DNA of 64,000 nt from Arthrobacter sp. Leaf337 (GCF_001423745.1 NZ_LMPC01000001.1:373923-437922), one strand, 5' to 3'; shown: positions 35,881 to 47,308, numbered from the stretch's first letter. The notes: generated from the letters alone by a model not told the origin. Made by a program: numbers and translations.

Positions 35881-37221
35881 GTGGTTCTTTTTTCATTGGT
35901 GGCTACACACGCCGACATCGACCTCGAGACCGTTGCTCAACTGAGCACCGGTGCTTCCGAGCTTGCTACATCCGCACTCTCCGGGTCGCCGGCAGTGACG
36001 GGTGCGGTGGTGCTTGCCACCTGCAACCGCTTCGAAATTTATGGTGAAGCGCCCCATCCGGATGACGTGGAAGCCGCACGGGCCGCCCTCGTTGCCCAGA
36101 TCAGTGAACGCACCGGACTCAACGAGCAACTGGTGTCCCGCTCATTCAATACGCGCACCGGCAGCGAAGTCAGCCAACACCTTTTCGCCGTGAGCTCCGG
36201 CTTGGACTCGGCTGTGGTGGGCGAACGCGAAATCGCGGGGCAGGTTCGCCGGGCGCTCATCACCGCCCAGCATGAAGGCACTGCCAGCTCAGGGCTCGTC
36301 CGCCTCTTTCAGGCAGCATCCAAGACCGCCAAGGATGTCGGTGCGCAGACGGCCCTGGGATCGCGCGGACTGTCCATTGTCTCGGTGGCACTGGATCTCG
36401 CCACTGACCTTTCGGAAAACCCCGACTGGTCCACCAAGAAGGCCGTGGTCTTCGGGACCGGCGCCTACGCCGGCGCCACCATGTCATTGCTCCGCGAACG
36501 CGGATGCACCGATATTTCCGTCTTTTCCTCCTCCGGACGCGCCGAAGCCTTCGTCGCCACGCGCGGCGGCAAGGCCCTCGACGCCGATTCGCTTCCCTCC
36601 GCGGTGGCCGCAGCGGACGTCATGATCGGGTGCAGCGGCTCCGATACCCGCGTCGAAGCGGATGAACTCGCCCGCGTTCGCGCCGGCTCACCCCAGACTC
36701 TGATCGCCATCGACCTGGCGCTCACCCATGATTTCGATCCCGCCGTGGGAGAGCTCGACGGCGTGGAGCTGCTGACGCTCGAGTCCGTGCGGCTCGCTGC
36801 CCCCCAGGAGCAGGCCGAATCGCTGGCACAGGCCAGCGGCATCGTTACCGGCGCGGCTGCAGCGTTTGAGCAGGAGCGCGAGGCCAGGTCCGTGGACTCG
36901 GCGATTGTCGCGCTGCGCCGCCACACCATGAACGTCCTCGACGCCGAAATGGAGAAGGTCCGGGCACGCCACGGCTGCACGGCCGCCGCTGAGGAAGTCG
37001 AGTTCGCCCTGCGCCGGATGGTCAAGCAGCTGTTGCACGTTCCCACGGTCCGCGCGCGGGAGCTTGCCTCCAACGGCCAGCAGGAACAGTACATTGCGGC
37101 CCTTGACGCGCTGTACGGCATCACCGTTGAGCAGCCCGCCGCTGCCCCGGCTGCCGAATGCCCGGTGGACCACGGCCAGGCCGGCCCGGCGTCCGCCGAC
37201 CTCCGGCGGGAAACCGCCTAG
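35881..37221 (+). CDS. hemA: Glutamyl-tRNA reductase
   Basis: A 446-residue enzyme reducing glutamyl-tRNA(Glu) to glutamate-1-semialdehyde, the first and usually controlled step of C5 haem synthesis. The catalytic Cys lies in [29 protein letters not shown] and the NADPH-binding [12 protein letters not shown] follow. The start is GTG at 35881 ([14 protein letters not shown]); there is no Shine-Dalgarno and the -10 is very close, so the leader is minimal. The C-terminal 20 residues are an Ala/Pro-rich extension. Divergent orientation from hemE allows shared control. Confidence 0.95.
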   Translation: MVLFSLVATHADIDLETVAQLSTGASELATSALSGSPAVTGAVVLATCNRFEIYGEAPHPDDVEAARAALVAQISERTGLNEQLVSRSFNTRTGSEVSQHLFAVSSGLDSAVVGEREIAGQVRRALITAQHEGTASSGLVRLFQAASKTAKDVGAQTALGSRGLSIVSVALDLATDLSENPDWSTKKAVVFGTGAYAGATMSLLRERGCTDISVFSSSGRAEAFVATRGGKALDADSLPSAVAAADVMIGCSGSDTRVEADELARVRAGSPQTLIAIDLALTHDFDPAVGELDGVELLTLESVRLAAPQEQAESLAQASGIVTGAAAAFEQEREARSVDSAIVALRRHTMNVLDAEMEKVRARHGCTAAAEEVEFALRRMVKQLLHVPTVRARELASNGQQEQYIAALDALYGITVEQPAAAPAAECPVDHGQAGPASADLRRETA

Positions 37222-37296
37222 CCTCAGGCTTCCGGCCCGCCCCGGCGCACGCGCCCGACGCAGAGCCAAACGCCGAGCCAACCGGGCGGCAAGATG

Positions 37297-38328
37297 TCAG
37301 CCGAAGGCGTTGATCCCGGTCATCTCCGCCGAGAGCGTCCACAAGCGCGCAGCATCCGACGGATCCACCGCGTGCGCCTCCACTCCCCTGATCCGGGCTT
37401 CAGGACTCCCCGTCCGGGTGGGTTCGGCGATGTCGCAGTCCTCGCAGTAGACCCCGCCCATGCCCTGCAACGCCGGGGACGTGGCGGCCCACACTGTGGT
37501 TGCGGCGCCCTGTGCCGGGGTCTTGAACCTGGCATCGACGTTGCCGTCCTGGTCCATCCAGCCGGCGGCCACCATCTCCTCGCGCGGCAGGTGGCGCTGC
37601 AGTTCCGTCATGATGCCGCCGGGATGCACGGCGAATGCCCGAACGCCGGAGTCCCTTCCGAGGAAGTCCAGGTGCACGGCGAAGAGGGAGTTGGCCGTCT
37701 TGGCCTGGCCGTAGGCTTTCCATTTGTCGTAGCCGGTGTCGAAGTTGATGTCGTCGAAACGGATGGGCGAGAGCTTATGCCCGGTGGACGACAGCGAGAC
37801 CACGCGCGCGCCCTGGCCGGCCGCCAGCGCGGGCCACAGCAGGTTGGTCAGGGCAAAGTGTCCCAGATGGTTGGTGGCGAACTGCGACTCCCAGCCGCGA
37901 CCGACGCGCCGCTCGGGGCTGGCCATGATGGCTGCGTTGTTGATGAGGATGTCCAGGCCTGCGGCTGGGTCCCCGGACGCCGCGGACAGGAACCCGTCTG
38001 CAAAGCTTTTCACGCTGGCCAGATCCGCCAGGTCCAGCGCCCCGACACTAACGGCTCCGCCTTCTGCTCCGGCAGGCAGTCCGAAGGGTATTCCGGCCGC
38101 TTCCAGCATTTCCCGCGCATGGCCGGGCCTCCGTGCGCCCACCAGCACCTCGGCGCCGGCGGACACTAGTGCCCGGACCGTCTCCAGTCCGAGTCCGGCG
38201 TATCCGCCCGTGACGATGGCAGTCCTGCCGGTCAGGTCGATGCCGGCAACGACCTCAGCGGCGGTCGACTCCTTGCCGAAGCCGGAACCGGTTTTACGTT
38301 GCGGCGTCCTGCTGGTGTCCTGGTTCAT
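37297..38328 (-). CDS. Short-chain dehydrogenase/reductase
   Basis: A 343-residue Rossmann-fold oxidoreductase. The cofactor motif TGGYAGLG (about 40-47), NNAAI motif and the catalytic Ser (SLSSTGHK) with YGQAK are all present, as in retinol-dehydrogenase-like SDRs. An extra N-terminal segment of about 30 residues precedes the core. It follows moeZ after three bases on the same strand and converges with hemA. The substrate is unknown. Confidence 0.87.
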   Translation of the reverse strand: MNQDTSRTPQRKTGSGFGKESTAAEVVAGIDLTGRTAIVTGGYAGLGLETVRALVSAGAEVLVGARRPGHAREMLEAAGIPFGLPAGAEGGAVSVGALDLADLASVKSFADGFLSAASGDPAAGLDILINNAAIMASPERRVGRGWESQFATNHLGHFALTNLLWPALAAGQGARVVSLSSTGHKLSPIRFDDINFDTGYDKWKAYGQAKTANSLFAVHLDFLGRDSGVRAFAVHPGGIMTELQRHLPREEMVAAGWMDQDGNVDARFKTPAQGAATTVWAATSPALQGMGGVYCEDCDIAEPTRTGSPEARIRGVEAHAVDPSDAARLWTLSAEMTGINAFG

Positions 38329-38331
38329 TGC

Positions 38332-39531
38332 TCAGTAAACCGGCTTGGCCGGCTCCACTTCCCGTACCCAGGCAAGGATGCCGCCGTCGAGGTGGCTGAC
38401 CCGCTGGTAGCCTGCCTTGCGCGCCGCCGCCAGGACGGCCGCTGAGCGCGTCCCGGCCTTGCAGTGGAACACAATGTCCTTGTCCTGGGGCAGCTCGGCC
38501 CACGCCTCCCCCGCCAGGATCCTGCCCTGCGGGATCAGGACGGAGCCGTCAATGCTGACGATGTCATGCTCGCCGGGCTCGCGGACGTCCACGAGTTCGA
38601 AGTCCTTCAGGCCGGCTTTGCGCGAGGCCAGCATGGTGGCCAGCTGAGTGGCCGTCACGGTGTTTTCCTTGGCCGTTTCAGCCTCCGGAGCTATTCCGCA
38701 GAATGCCTCATAGTCCGTGAGTTCCGTGATGCGTTCAGCCGCCGGGTCCCGTGCCACCTTGATCTCGCGCCAGCTGCCGCCGAGGGCGTCGAACAGCGCC
38801 ACACGTCCCAGCATGGAGCGCCCGACGCCGGTGATCAGCTTCACTGCCTCGGTCACCATGAGCGAGCCGACGGCCGCGCACAGCATCCCGAACACGCCGC
38901 CTTCGCCGCAGGAAGGCACCGAGCCGGCCGGCGGCGCCTCCGGGTAGAGGTCGCGGTAGGTGGGGCCGTGCTTCTCCCAGAACACGCTGACCTGGCCGTC
39001 GAAACGGAAAATGGAGCCCCATACGTAGGGCTTGCCGAGGATGGCGGCGGCATCGTTGACCAGGTAGCGTGTGGCGAAGTTGTCGGCGCCATCCAGGATG
39101 AGGTCATAGCCTGCGAACAGCTCCAGTGCGTTCGAGGCGTCCAGCCTGACATTGTGGAGCCGAACATCCACCAAGGGGTTCAGCGCGGCAATGGAGTCGC
39201 GGGCTGACTCGATCTTGGGCCTGCCCACGTCCGCAACCCCGTGGATGACCTGACGCTGCAGGTTGCTCAGGTCAACGGCGTCGTCGTCGATGATTCCCAG
39301 GGTTCCCACGCCTGCAGCGGCAAGGTAAAGGAGCGCCGGCGAGCCCAGGCCGCCGGCTCCGATGACCAAGACCTTGGCGTTCTTGAGCCTGCGTTGGCCC
39401 AGCGTGCCGATTTCGGGAATGATGAGGTGGCGGGAGTAGCGCTCCACCTCTTCGGCGGTCAGGGCATCCGCCGGTTCCACGAGCGGATCCAGGGTTGCAG
39501 GGACAGCAGTTGCGGTGAACGTGGAAGCCAT
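38332..39531 (-). CDS. moeZ: MoeZ: ThiF/MoeB adenylyltransferase fused to rhodanese
   Basis: A 399-residue sulfur-carrier activating enzyme. The N-terminal half binds ATP (VIGAGGLGSPALLYLAAAGVG, DDDAVDLSNLQRQ) and adenylates the C-terminal Gly of ubiquitin-like carriers such as MoaD, ThiS or CysO. The C-terminal rhodanese domain has the persulfide Cys in FHCKAGTRSA. The Zn-binding CxxC pairs of E. coli MoeB are not seen. A thiazole role is plausible given thiS in the window. It is divergent from the TetR gene, as in mycobacteria (Rv3206c/Rv3208). Confidence 0.9.
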   Translation of the reverse strand: MASTFTATAVPATLDPLVEPADALTAEEVERYSRHLIIPEIGTLGQRRLKNAKVLVIGAGGLGSPALLYLAAAGVGTLGIIDDDAVDLSNLQRQVIHGVADVGRPKIESARDSIAALNPLVDVRLHNVRLDASNALELFAGYDLILDGADNFATRYLVNDAAAILGKPYVWGSIFRFDGQVSVFWEKHGPTYRDLYPEAPPAGSVPSCGEGGVFGMLCAAVGSLMVTEAVKLITGVGRSMLGRVALFDALGGSWREIKVARDPAAERITELTDYEAFCGIAPEAETAKENTVTATQLATMLASRKAGLKDFELVDVREPGEHDIVSIDGSVLIPQGRILAGEAWAELPQDKDIVFHCKAGTRSAAVLAAARKAGYQRVSHLDGGILAWVREVEPAKPVY

Positions 39532-39615
39532 ACTTCAATGTATGCCCGAAGATACCGCCAGGTCATATTACCCGCGCGTAAAGTGTAGGTAACTGCAATC
39601 GAAAGAAGGCCAACA

Positions 39616-40284
39616 GTGGTTCATCATGCACCGGTTGATCGGACACAGGCCGGGAAGGCAGCCGCGGGACAGACGCGGGCCGGCGGTGCGCGTTCAGCGC
39701 GGCTCCCGCGTGACGAACGACGCGCCCAGCTGCTGGCCGCCGCGCAGGAAGTATTTGTGGCCAACGGCTACCACGGTGCGGCCATGGACGAGATCGCGGA
39801 AACGGCGCACGTCAGCAAGCCGGTGCTGTACCAGCACTTTCCCTCCAAGCGCGAGCTTTACCTTGCCCTGTTGGACAGCCATCTCAGTTCCCTGACCGAG
39901 CTGATGATGGGCGCCCTGAATTCCACCGATGACAATGACGAACGCGTCCAGGCGGTCATGCGGGCGTATTACCGCTTTATTGCCAGCGACGACCAGGCGC
40001 ACCGCCTGGTCTTTGAATCGGACCTGATTAATGACAGCGACGTCAGTTCCAGGCTCGAAACTTTCAACAAGGCTTTTGCCGATGCCATTGCGCGGGTCAT
40101 CGCCGAGGACACGAAGCTCCCCATGCTGGAGGCCCAGCTGCTGGGTCGTGGACTCGCCGGAATGGCGCAGGTCAGCGCGCGCTATTGGCTCGAAACTGAC
40201 GGAAACCTGGACCTCGATGTGGCCAGTGACCTGATCTATCGTTTAGCTTGGCGCGGAATCTCCCGCTTTCCCAAGGAAACCTAG
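39616..40284 (+). CDS. TetR family transcriptional regulator
   Basis: A 222-residue repressor-type protein. The HTH lies at about residues 38-84 (RRAQLLAAAQEVF...MDEIAETAHVSKPVLYQHF). The ligand-binding C-terminal domain is typical in length. GTG start with AGAAGG upstream. The 84-base gap to moeZ probably contains the operator, but no clear palindrome was found. Orthologous position to Rv3208. The ligand is unknown. Confidence 0.9.
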   Translation: MVHHAPVDRTQAGKAAAGQTRAGGARSARLPRDERRAQLLAAAQEVFVANGYHGAAMDEIAETAHVSKPVLYQHFPSKRELYLALLDSHLSSLTELMMGALNSTDDNDERVQAVMRAYYRFIASDDQAHRLVFESDLINDSDVSSRLETFNKAFADAIARVIAEDTKLPMLEAQLLGRGLAGMAQVSARYWLETDGNLDLDVASDLIYRLAWRGISRFPKET

Positions 40285-40335
40285 ACTACAAATAGAGAAC
40301 ACCTTTAGAACTTTGATTGGCTGGGAGGCCTCGCT

Positions 40336-40560
40336 GTGGAAGTAAAGATCGGCATTCAGAACATCGGCCGCGAAATTGTGCTGGAATCGGCTCAGGATGC
40401 TGACGCTGTTGCCAAGCTCGTCGAGGAAGCCATCGCCAAGGGTTCCGAGCTTCGCCTGGCTGACGACAAGGGCCGCGTGGTCATCGTTCCCGCCAACGTC
40501 CTGGGTTACGTTGAAATCGGGGCAGAGGAAGCCCGCCGCGTCGGGTTCGGCCAGCTCTAG
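40336..40560 (+). CDS. DUF3107 domain protein
   Basis: A 74-residue acidic protein covering the whole actinobacterial DUF3107 family (mycobacterial Rv3208A/TB9.4). GGGAGG precedes the GTG start. It follows the TetR gene by 51 bases. The function is unknown; the alternating beta/alpha pattern (VKIGIQ...IVLES...VVIVPANVLGYVEIG) suggests a small ordered domain. Confidence 0.88.
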   Translation: MEVKIGIQNIGREIVLESAQDADAVAKLVEEAIAKGSELRLADDKGRVVIVPANVLGYVEIGAEEARRVGFGQL

Positions 40561-40607
40561 GCACCCCACATAGACCAACCCGCTCTGCAGCAAGGAGTTC
40601 GCCGAAA

Positions 40608-40910
40608 ATGCTTTCCCTGGTAATCGTGGCCCTGGTCACCGCTGCCACAGGCCTTGTTGTCTGGGCCAACGACCGGCGCCATGCGAAGTACGGCATCGCC
40701 ATGCCGCCGGGCGTTTCCCTTGCCGTGGGGATGCTGAGCTGGATCATCTTCATGGCAGCGGGGCTTGGTTACCAGCCCGGCCTGACGTGGATTCCCTGGG
40801 TGCTGCCCATGGTGCTGGGCACCGGGGCGGCACTCGCTGCCGCGGTGTACCTGGGCCGGAAGCGTACCCTGCATGACACAAAGCAGCTGACAGCAGCCCT
40901 GAGACTCTAG
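40608..40910 (+). CDS. Small membrane protein, three predicted helices
   Basis: A 100-residue protein with hydrophobic segments at about 2-18, 36-54 and 62-82 and a basic C-terminus. AAGGAG precedes the ATG. It follows the DUF3107 gene and may correspond by position to Rv3209. No domain is recognised. Confidence 0.75.
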   Translation: MLSLVIVALVTAATGLVVWANDRRHAKYGIAMPPGVSLAVGMLSWIIFMAAGLGYQPGLTWIPWVLPMVLGTGAALAAAVYLGRKRTLHDTKQLTAALRL

Positions 40911-40916
40911 CCAGGG

Positions 40917-41582
40917 CTACAGATCCGGTTCGTGCCCTTCCTCGGTGCAGAGGCACAGTCGGTTTCCCTGCGCATCCGTGACCACCACCCAGTTGGGTGC
41001 GTGGTCACGGTTCATTAAGGCCCCGGTGGCTTCGGTTTTCTCCAGTGCCGGGCCGGATTCCGCTTTGCTCCGGTGGATGTCCAGGTGGAAGCGGTTCTCG
41101 TTCGGGGTGGGCGTTTCCTGGAACCAGACCCCCGGGCCGCGGCCGTAGGGGTCGACCAGGTCGCCGTACCTGCCTTTCCGGTAGCCAAGGGCAGTCCGCC
41201 ACACCTCGGAAATCTCGTCCGGGTTCGCAGTGTCTATGGCGATCTCCACTGTCCGGTACAGGCCGGGCTCAGCGGCCGCCGACGCAGCAGCGGCTGCCAG
41301 GCTCACGGCCGCTGCAGCGGTGACGTCACGCTCCGTCACCTCCGAGCCGGCGTCGTGCGAGGTGAAGCGGATGAACACCCTGTTGTAGCGCCAGTCCAGG
41401 TCCGGGTGGTGGTTTTGCTCCTCGGCGAGGCGCCCGACGGCGGCAATCAGCTCGAGCGCTCCGGCCGCCGTCGGCGTCTTGAAAACGGTAACCAGGCCTC
41501 CCAGCCGGTACCTCCAGTCGGGAAGGTCCGCCAGGGCGGCGTCGATCCGGGCTCGCGTCAGAACGTCTTCCTTGCCGGTCAC
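40917..41582 (-). CDS. Pterin-4a-carbinolamine dehydratase fused to a VOC domain
   Basis: A 221-residue fusion. Residues 1-95 carry the PCD signature EEQNHHPDLDWRYNRV followed by SHDAGSEVTERD, which in active enzymes dehydrates 4a-hydroxytetrahydropterin. Residues 108-221 form a glyoxalase/VOC-type half-barrel (VEIAIDTANPDEISEVWRTALGY...ENRFHLDIHR). It lies 27 bases after thiG on the same strand. No aromatic amino-acid hydroxylase is in the window, so its pterin substrate is unclear. Confidence 0.87.
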   Translation of the reverse strand: MTGKEDVLTRARIDAALADLPDWRYRLGGLVTVFKTPTAAGALELIAAVGRLAEEQNHHPDLDWRYNRVFIRFTSHDAGSEVTERDVTAAAAVSLAAAAASAAAEPGLYRTVEIAIDTANPDEISEVWRTALGYRKGRYGDLVDPYGRGPGVWFQETPTPNENRFHLDIHRSKAESGPALEKTEATGALMNRDHAPNWVVVTDAQGNRLCLCTEEGHEPDL

Positions 41583-41609
41583 CGCTGGCTCCTTGCCTGG
41601 TTCGGACTG

Positions 41610-44001
<2,392 letters not shown>

Positions 44002-44007
44002 AGTCAT

Positions 44008-44112
44008 CCTTCCCTACGCCGGTACTAACCGGATCAGGTCAAGCGGTCGGCTCTGACGCCCTCTCAGCCCTGCAGCTTTGTGACAGCTGCTGCGGGCTCC
44101 CGCGGTACTCCC
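44008..44112 (-). promoter_or_regulatory. TPP riboswitch (THI element) of thiO-thiS-thiG
   Basis: Read on the minus strand, the conserved core GGGCTGAGAGGG is followed by GACCTGATCCGGTTAGTACC and then the 3' CGTAGGGAAGG, the canonical thi-box order. P3 is extended (GCAGCTG/AAGCTGC region). The final GGGAAGG doubles as the thiO Shine-Dalgarno, which indicates translational control: thiamine pyrophosphate closes P1 and hides the ribosome site. Confidence 0.95.
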
Positions 44113-44127
44113 CCAGTTTAGGGGAAC

Positions 44128-44133
44128 TAGGCT
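44128..44133 (+). promoter_or_regulatory. -10 of thiE (leaderless)
   Basis: TAGGCT ends exactly 6 bases before the thiE ATG, and no Shine-Dalgarno is present. It faces away from the riboswitch transcript, so thiE is not under that riboswitch. Confidence 0.45.
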
Positions 44134-44139
44134 GGTGCC

Positions 44140-44820
44140 ATGACCGAGCAAGCTCTCCTCACCGATGCCCGCCTGTACCTCTGCACTGACGCCCGCACGG
44201 ACCGCGGCGATTTCGACGACTTCGTAGATGCCGCCTACGCCGGTGGCGTCGACATCATCCAGCTCCGCGACAAGAACCTGGAGGCAGCCGAAGAGCTCGA
44301 ACTTCTTGCTGTGCTGGAGTCCGCTGCGCGCCGCCACGGGCGCCTGTGGTCGGTCAACGACCGCGCGGACCTCGCCTCGCTCTCCGGCGCACCCGTGCTC
44401 CACATCGGACAGAAGGATCTTCCGCTGGCGGCGGCCCGGACGTTCCTCGGCAACGAAGCCGTCATCGGCCTGTCAACGCACAGCACCGGGCAGATCGACG
44501 CCGCCATGGCCGCATCCCGCGGTACCGGAGGACTGGACTACTTCTGCGTGGGGCCGGTCTGGGCCACCCCCACGAAGCCGGGGCGGGCCGCCGTCGGCCT
44601 CGACCTGCTCCGCTACGCGGCAAGCGCCGCCGGCAAAGAAGCGGCCGCCGGGACGACGCTCCCGTGGTTCGCTATCGGCGGCATTGACCTGGGCAACGTT
44701 GAGCAGGTGGTGGCTGCAGGGGCGCAGCGGATTGTGGTGGTCCGCGCCATCACCGAGGCTGACGATCCCGCCGCGGCCGCGCGATCACTGCTCGAAGCGC
44801 TCGACACCGGCGCATCCTGA
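44140..44820 (+). CDS. thiE: Thiamine-phosphate synthase
   Basis: A 226-residue TIM-barrel enzyme coupling the pyrimidine pyrophosphate and thiazole phosphate. [37 protein letters not shown] and [14 protein letters not shown] are the standard motifs. It is divergent from thiO. The stop codon touches the stop of the convergent ferritin-like gene with no gap. Confidence 0.94.
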   Translation: MTEQALLTDARLYLCTDARTDRGDFDDFVDAAYAGGVDIIQLRDKNLEAAEELELLAVLESAARRHGRLWSVNDRADLASLSGAPVLHIGQKDLPLAAARTFLGNEAVIGLSTHSTGQIDAAMAASRGTGGLDYFCVGPVWATPTKPGRAAVGLDLLRYAASAAGKEAAAGTTLPWFAIGGIDLGNVEQVVAAGAQRIVVVRAITEADDPAAAARSLLEALDTGAS

Positions 44821-45495
44821 CTATCCGGTCAGTCCGAGCTGCGTCATCCGCTTGGAGTGGTTTTCCGCCAGCCCGGCGATCAGGCCGCTGACCAGGTCTT
44901 TCGCCTCGACGGTGTCCTCGCCGCCGATCAGGCTTCCCAGGAACGCATGCTCGTAGCTGACGCGCTGCGCCTGGGTCAGGGCTTCGCCCAGCAGCCGCCT
45001 GCCCCACAGCGCCAGCCTGGAGGCGAGCCTGGGATCATCGGCGAGGGCGCCCTTGAGCCGGTCGCGGAGAACCTCCGTCGTTTCATCGGAGGCCTGGATC
45101 TGTTCGATGAGTTCCCGCGTTTCGGCGTCGACGTATTGTGAGATGGCCCGGTAGAAGTCGGCAGAGACCGTGTCGATGACGTAGGCCTTCATGAGCGATT
45201 CGTACCAGTCGGCCGGGCGTGTCCGCGAGTGGAAGTAGTCCACGGCTGGCTGGAAAGGCAGCATGGCGTCCTCGGCGTCGATCCCCCTGGCCTCGAGCCG
45301 GGCGTTCACCAGTTCGTAGTGCCGGAACTCCACTACGGCAATCCTGCCGAGCACCGCCCGGTCGTGGAGGGTGGGCGAATACCGTGCGTCCGCGGCAAAC
45401 CGTTCAAAGGCCGAAAGCTCGCCGTAGGCCATCATTCCGAACAGGTCCGCGACGAAGCGGTTGTAGCGAGCAGTGTCAGCCGGGGTTGAGCTCAT
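44821..45495 (-). CDS. Ferritin-like fold protein (MiaE-like di-iron family)
   Basis: A 224-residue all-helical protein. Candidate metal ligands are E26 in MAYGELSAFERFA, the ExxH in VVEFRHYELV, and later Glu/His including GLAENHSKR near the C-terminus. The family resembles tRNA hydroxylase MiaE, but substrate and activity are not established. It lies beside the RNB ribonuclease and rhlE genes, as Rv3210c lies beside Rv3211. Confidence 0.8.
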   Translation of the reverse strand: MSSTPADTARYNRFVADLFGMMAYGELSAFERFAADARYSPTLHDRAVLGRIAVVEFRHYELVNARLEARGIDAEDAMLPFQPAVDYFHSRTRPADWYESLMKAYVIDTVSADFYRAISQYVDAETRELIEQIQASDETTEVLRDRLKGALADDPRLASRLALWGRRLLGEALTQAQRVSYEHAFLGSLIGGEDTVEAKDLVSGLIAGLAENHSKRMTQLGLTG

Positions 45496-45523
45496 CGTCC
45501 AAGACTAATGGCGGAAATGGAGC

Positions 45524-45529
45524 TAACCT
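45524..45529 (+). promoter_or_regulatory. -10 of the RNB ribonuclease gene
   Basis: TAACCT ends 7 bases before the GTG at 45537; a leaderless transcript is likely. Confidence 0.4.
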
Positions 45530-45536
45530 GACTTTC

Positions 45537-47009
45537 GTGTCCCATCATCGCCTGACTCCAAGTGTCCACGAACAGACCAACCGGCTGGCCGACGCGCTGA
45601 ACGCGCTCCGTACGGAGTTGGAGCTGCCGGGGCCGTTTCCTGATGAAGTCCTCCAGGATGCGCTGGCGGCCATTGCGGAACACAAGATGCCGGACCTGGA
45701 CCTCACGGATGTGGGCTTTGTGACCATAGATCCGGCGTCGTCCACGGACCTGGACCAGGCCCTGTTCATCGAGCGGTCAGGCGACGGGTACAAGGTTTTC
45801 TACGCCATCGCCGATGTGCCGTCCTTTGTGGCACCCGGCGGGGCGCTGGACGCCGAAACACGCCGCCGGGGGCAGACGTTCTACGCCCCGGACGGCCGGA
45901 TTCCGCTTCACCCGGAAGTCATCAGCGAACAGGCGGGCAGCCTGCTGGCCGGACAAATGTGCTCCGCTTTCGTCTGGGAGTTCGGCCTGGACGCGGGGGC
46001 CCGCGTGCAGTCAGTGCTGGTGCGCCGTGCCAAAATCCGGAGCCGTGCCAAGCTCAGCTACAAGGGCGTCCAGGCCGAACTCGACGCCGGCACTGCCGCC
46101 CCCGTCCTGCAGCTGCTCAAGGAAGTGGGGCTCAAGCGGGTGGAACTGGAAAGGCTGCGCGGCGGAGCAAGCCTGAACATGCCGGAACAGGACATTGAAC
46201 AGCTGCCCGACGGCGGCTACCGCATTGTCGCTGCTCCGTCCCTTCCGGTGGAGGACTGGAACGCCCAGATCTCCCTCATGACCGGCATGGCTGCGGCGGA
46301 CCTGATGCTGGAAGGCAAAGTGGGGATCCTGCGGACCATGCCTTCGCCCGACGAACGCTCGCTCCTGCACTTCAAACGGCAGACGAACGCGCTCGGAAAG
46401 CCCTGGGACGGCCGGGCGAGCTACGGGGAGTACCTGCGCTCCCTTGATCCCACGGACCCCAGGCAGCTGGCCATCCTGCATTCCGCCGGCATGTTGTTCC
46501 GGGGCGCCGGCTATACGCCCTTTGACGGCACAGTGCCGAAGGACGCCATCCAGTCGGCAATCGGAGCTGCCTACGCGCACACCACGGCCCCGCTGCGGCG
46601 GCTGATAGACCGTTTTGTCCTGGTGATCTGCGAGGCGCTGAGCAACCGCACTGCTGTCCCCGGCTGGGCCCGTGACGCCCTGCCGTCCCTGCCGGAGATC
46701 ATGGCGGCCTCGGACCAGCTGGCAGCAAGGATGGAGCGGCTGGCCCTGGACACGGTGGAGGCCGCCCTCCTTGTCAACCACATCGGGCAGGAGTTCGACG
46801 CCGTGGTCATCTCCGGTTCGAAACCGGGCAAGACAAACGGAAACGGCGGCAACGGAAACGGGAACGGACCGTCCGGCATCATCCAGATCGCGGACCCGGC
46901 AGTGACCGCCAGGTGCCCCGGCGAACTTGAATCCGGCACCACGGTCCGGGTCAGGCTGATCTCCTCGGACATCGACACACGCGCGATCCGGCTGGAGTTG
47001 GTGGAGTGA
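45537..47009 (+). CDS. RNB-domain (RNase II/R family) exoribonuclease
   Basis: A 490-residue protein, shorter than E. coli RNase II or R and without clear N-terminal cold-shock domains. The RNB catalytic region reads TIDPASSTDLDQAL, supplying three of the four acidic ligands. GRASYGEYLRSLDP and AAYAHTTAPLRRLIDRF are typical. Near the C-terminus a Gly/Asn-rich stretch (NGNGGNGNGNG) is inserted. I chose the GTG at 45537 because the long upstream extension lies antisense to the ferritin-like gene. Confidence 0.88.
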   Translation: MSHHRLTPSVHEQTNRLADALNALRTELELPGPFPDEVLQDALAAIAEHKMPDLDLTDVGFVTIDPASSTDLDQALFIERSGDGYKVFYAIADVPSFVAPGGALDAETRRRGQTFYAPDGRIPLHPEVISEQAGSLLAGQMCSAFVWEFGLDAGARVQSVLVRRAKIRSRAKLSYKGVQAELDAGTAAPVLQLLKEVGLKRVELERLRGGASLNMPEQDIEQLPDGGYRIVAAPSLPVEDWNAQISLMTGMAAADLMLEGKVGILRTMPSPDERSLLHFKRQTNALGKPWDGRASYGEYLRSLDPTDPRQLAILHSAGMLFRGAGYTPFDGTVPKDAIQSAIGAAYAHTTAPLRRLIDRFVLVICEALSNRTAVPGWARDALPSLPEIMAASDQLAARMERLALDTVEAALLVNHIGQEFDAVVISGSKPGKTNGNGGNGNGNGPSGIIQIADPAVTARCPGELESGTTVRVRLISSDIDTRAIRLELVE

Positions 47010-47087
47010 TTGTGGATTGGCTGTGGGCCGTGCCCGGGGCGTCAGTCGGGGATGGTTGCGCTCAACAGCTAGACTGAAGGGGTAGTA

Positions 47088-47153
47088 ATGGATGCCCGGT
47101 CGTTGATTTCCATGATTTTTGAATTCAACAAGCCCGCCCCTACGCGATCTTGA
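47088..47153 (+). CDS. Possible 21-residue leader peptide upstream of rhlE-type gene
   Basis: A 22-codon ORF including its TGA (MDARSLISMIFEFNKPAPTRS) has a strong Shine-Dalgarno, GAAGGGG, five bases before its ATG. It lies 155 bases upstream of the helicase start in an otherwise gene-free 299-base gap. No homologue is recognised. It may be a regulatory leader ORF or a chance short frame. Confidence 0.4.
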   Translation: MDARSLISMIFEFNKPAPTRS

Positions 47154-47216
47154 GATACACCCGTTGGTCCCCAGTGCCAGCATTTAGATAGCCCGCGATC
47201 GGCTTCCACTGGATTT

Positions 47217-47273
47217 GCTTGCGCGCCTGAGCGTGCTCCGGAACGGCCTTGCGGCCGGCCCCGTTGAGCAAGC
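47217..47273 (+). promoter_or_regulatory. Structured leader of the helicase gene
   Basis: GCTTGC (47217-47222) can pair with GCAAGC (47268-47273), and inside it AACGG with CCGTT and GGCC with GGCC, giving a nested stem shortly before the helicase Shine-Dalgarno AAGGAAA. Long structured leaders are known for DEAD-box helicase mRNAs; control here is inferred. Confidence 0.35.
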
Positions 47274-47308
47274 AGCGCCAATGCCCAAATGAATAAGGAA
47301 ACTCCCCT

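Noticed and set aside
45219..45536. N-terminal extension of the RNB ribonuclease
   Set aside because: This stretch lies antisense to the ferritin-like gene and is Arg/Pro/Ser-rich without homology; the GTG at 45537 has a fitting -10.
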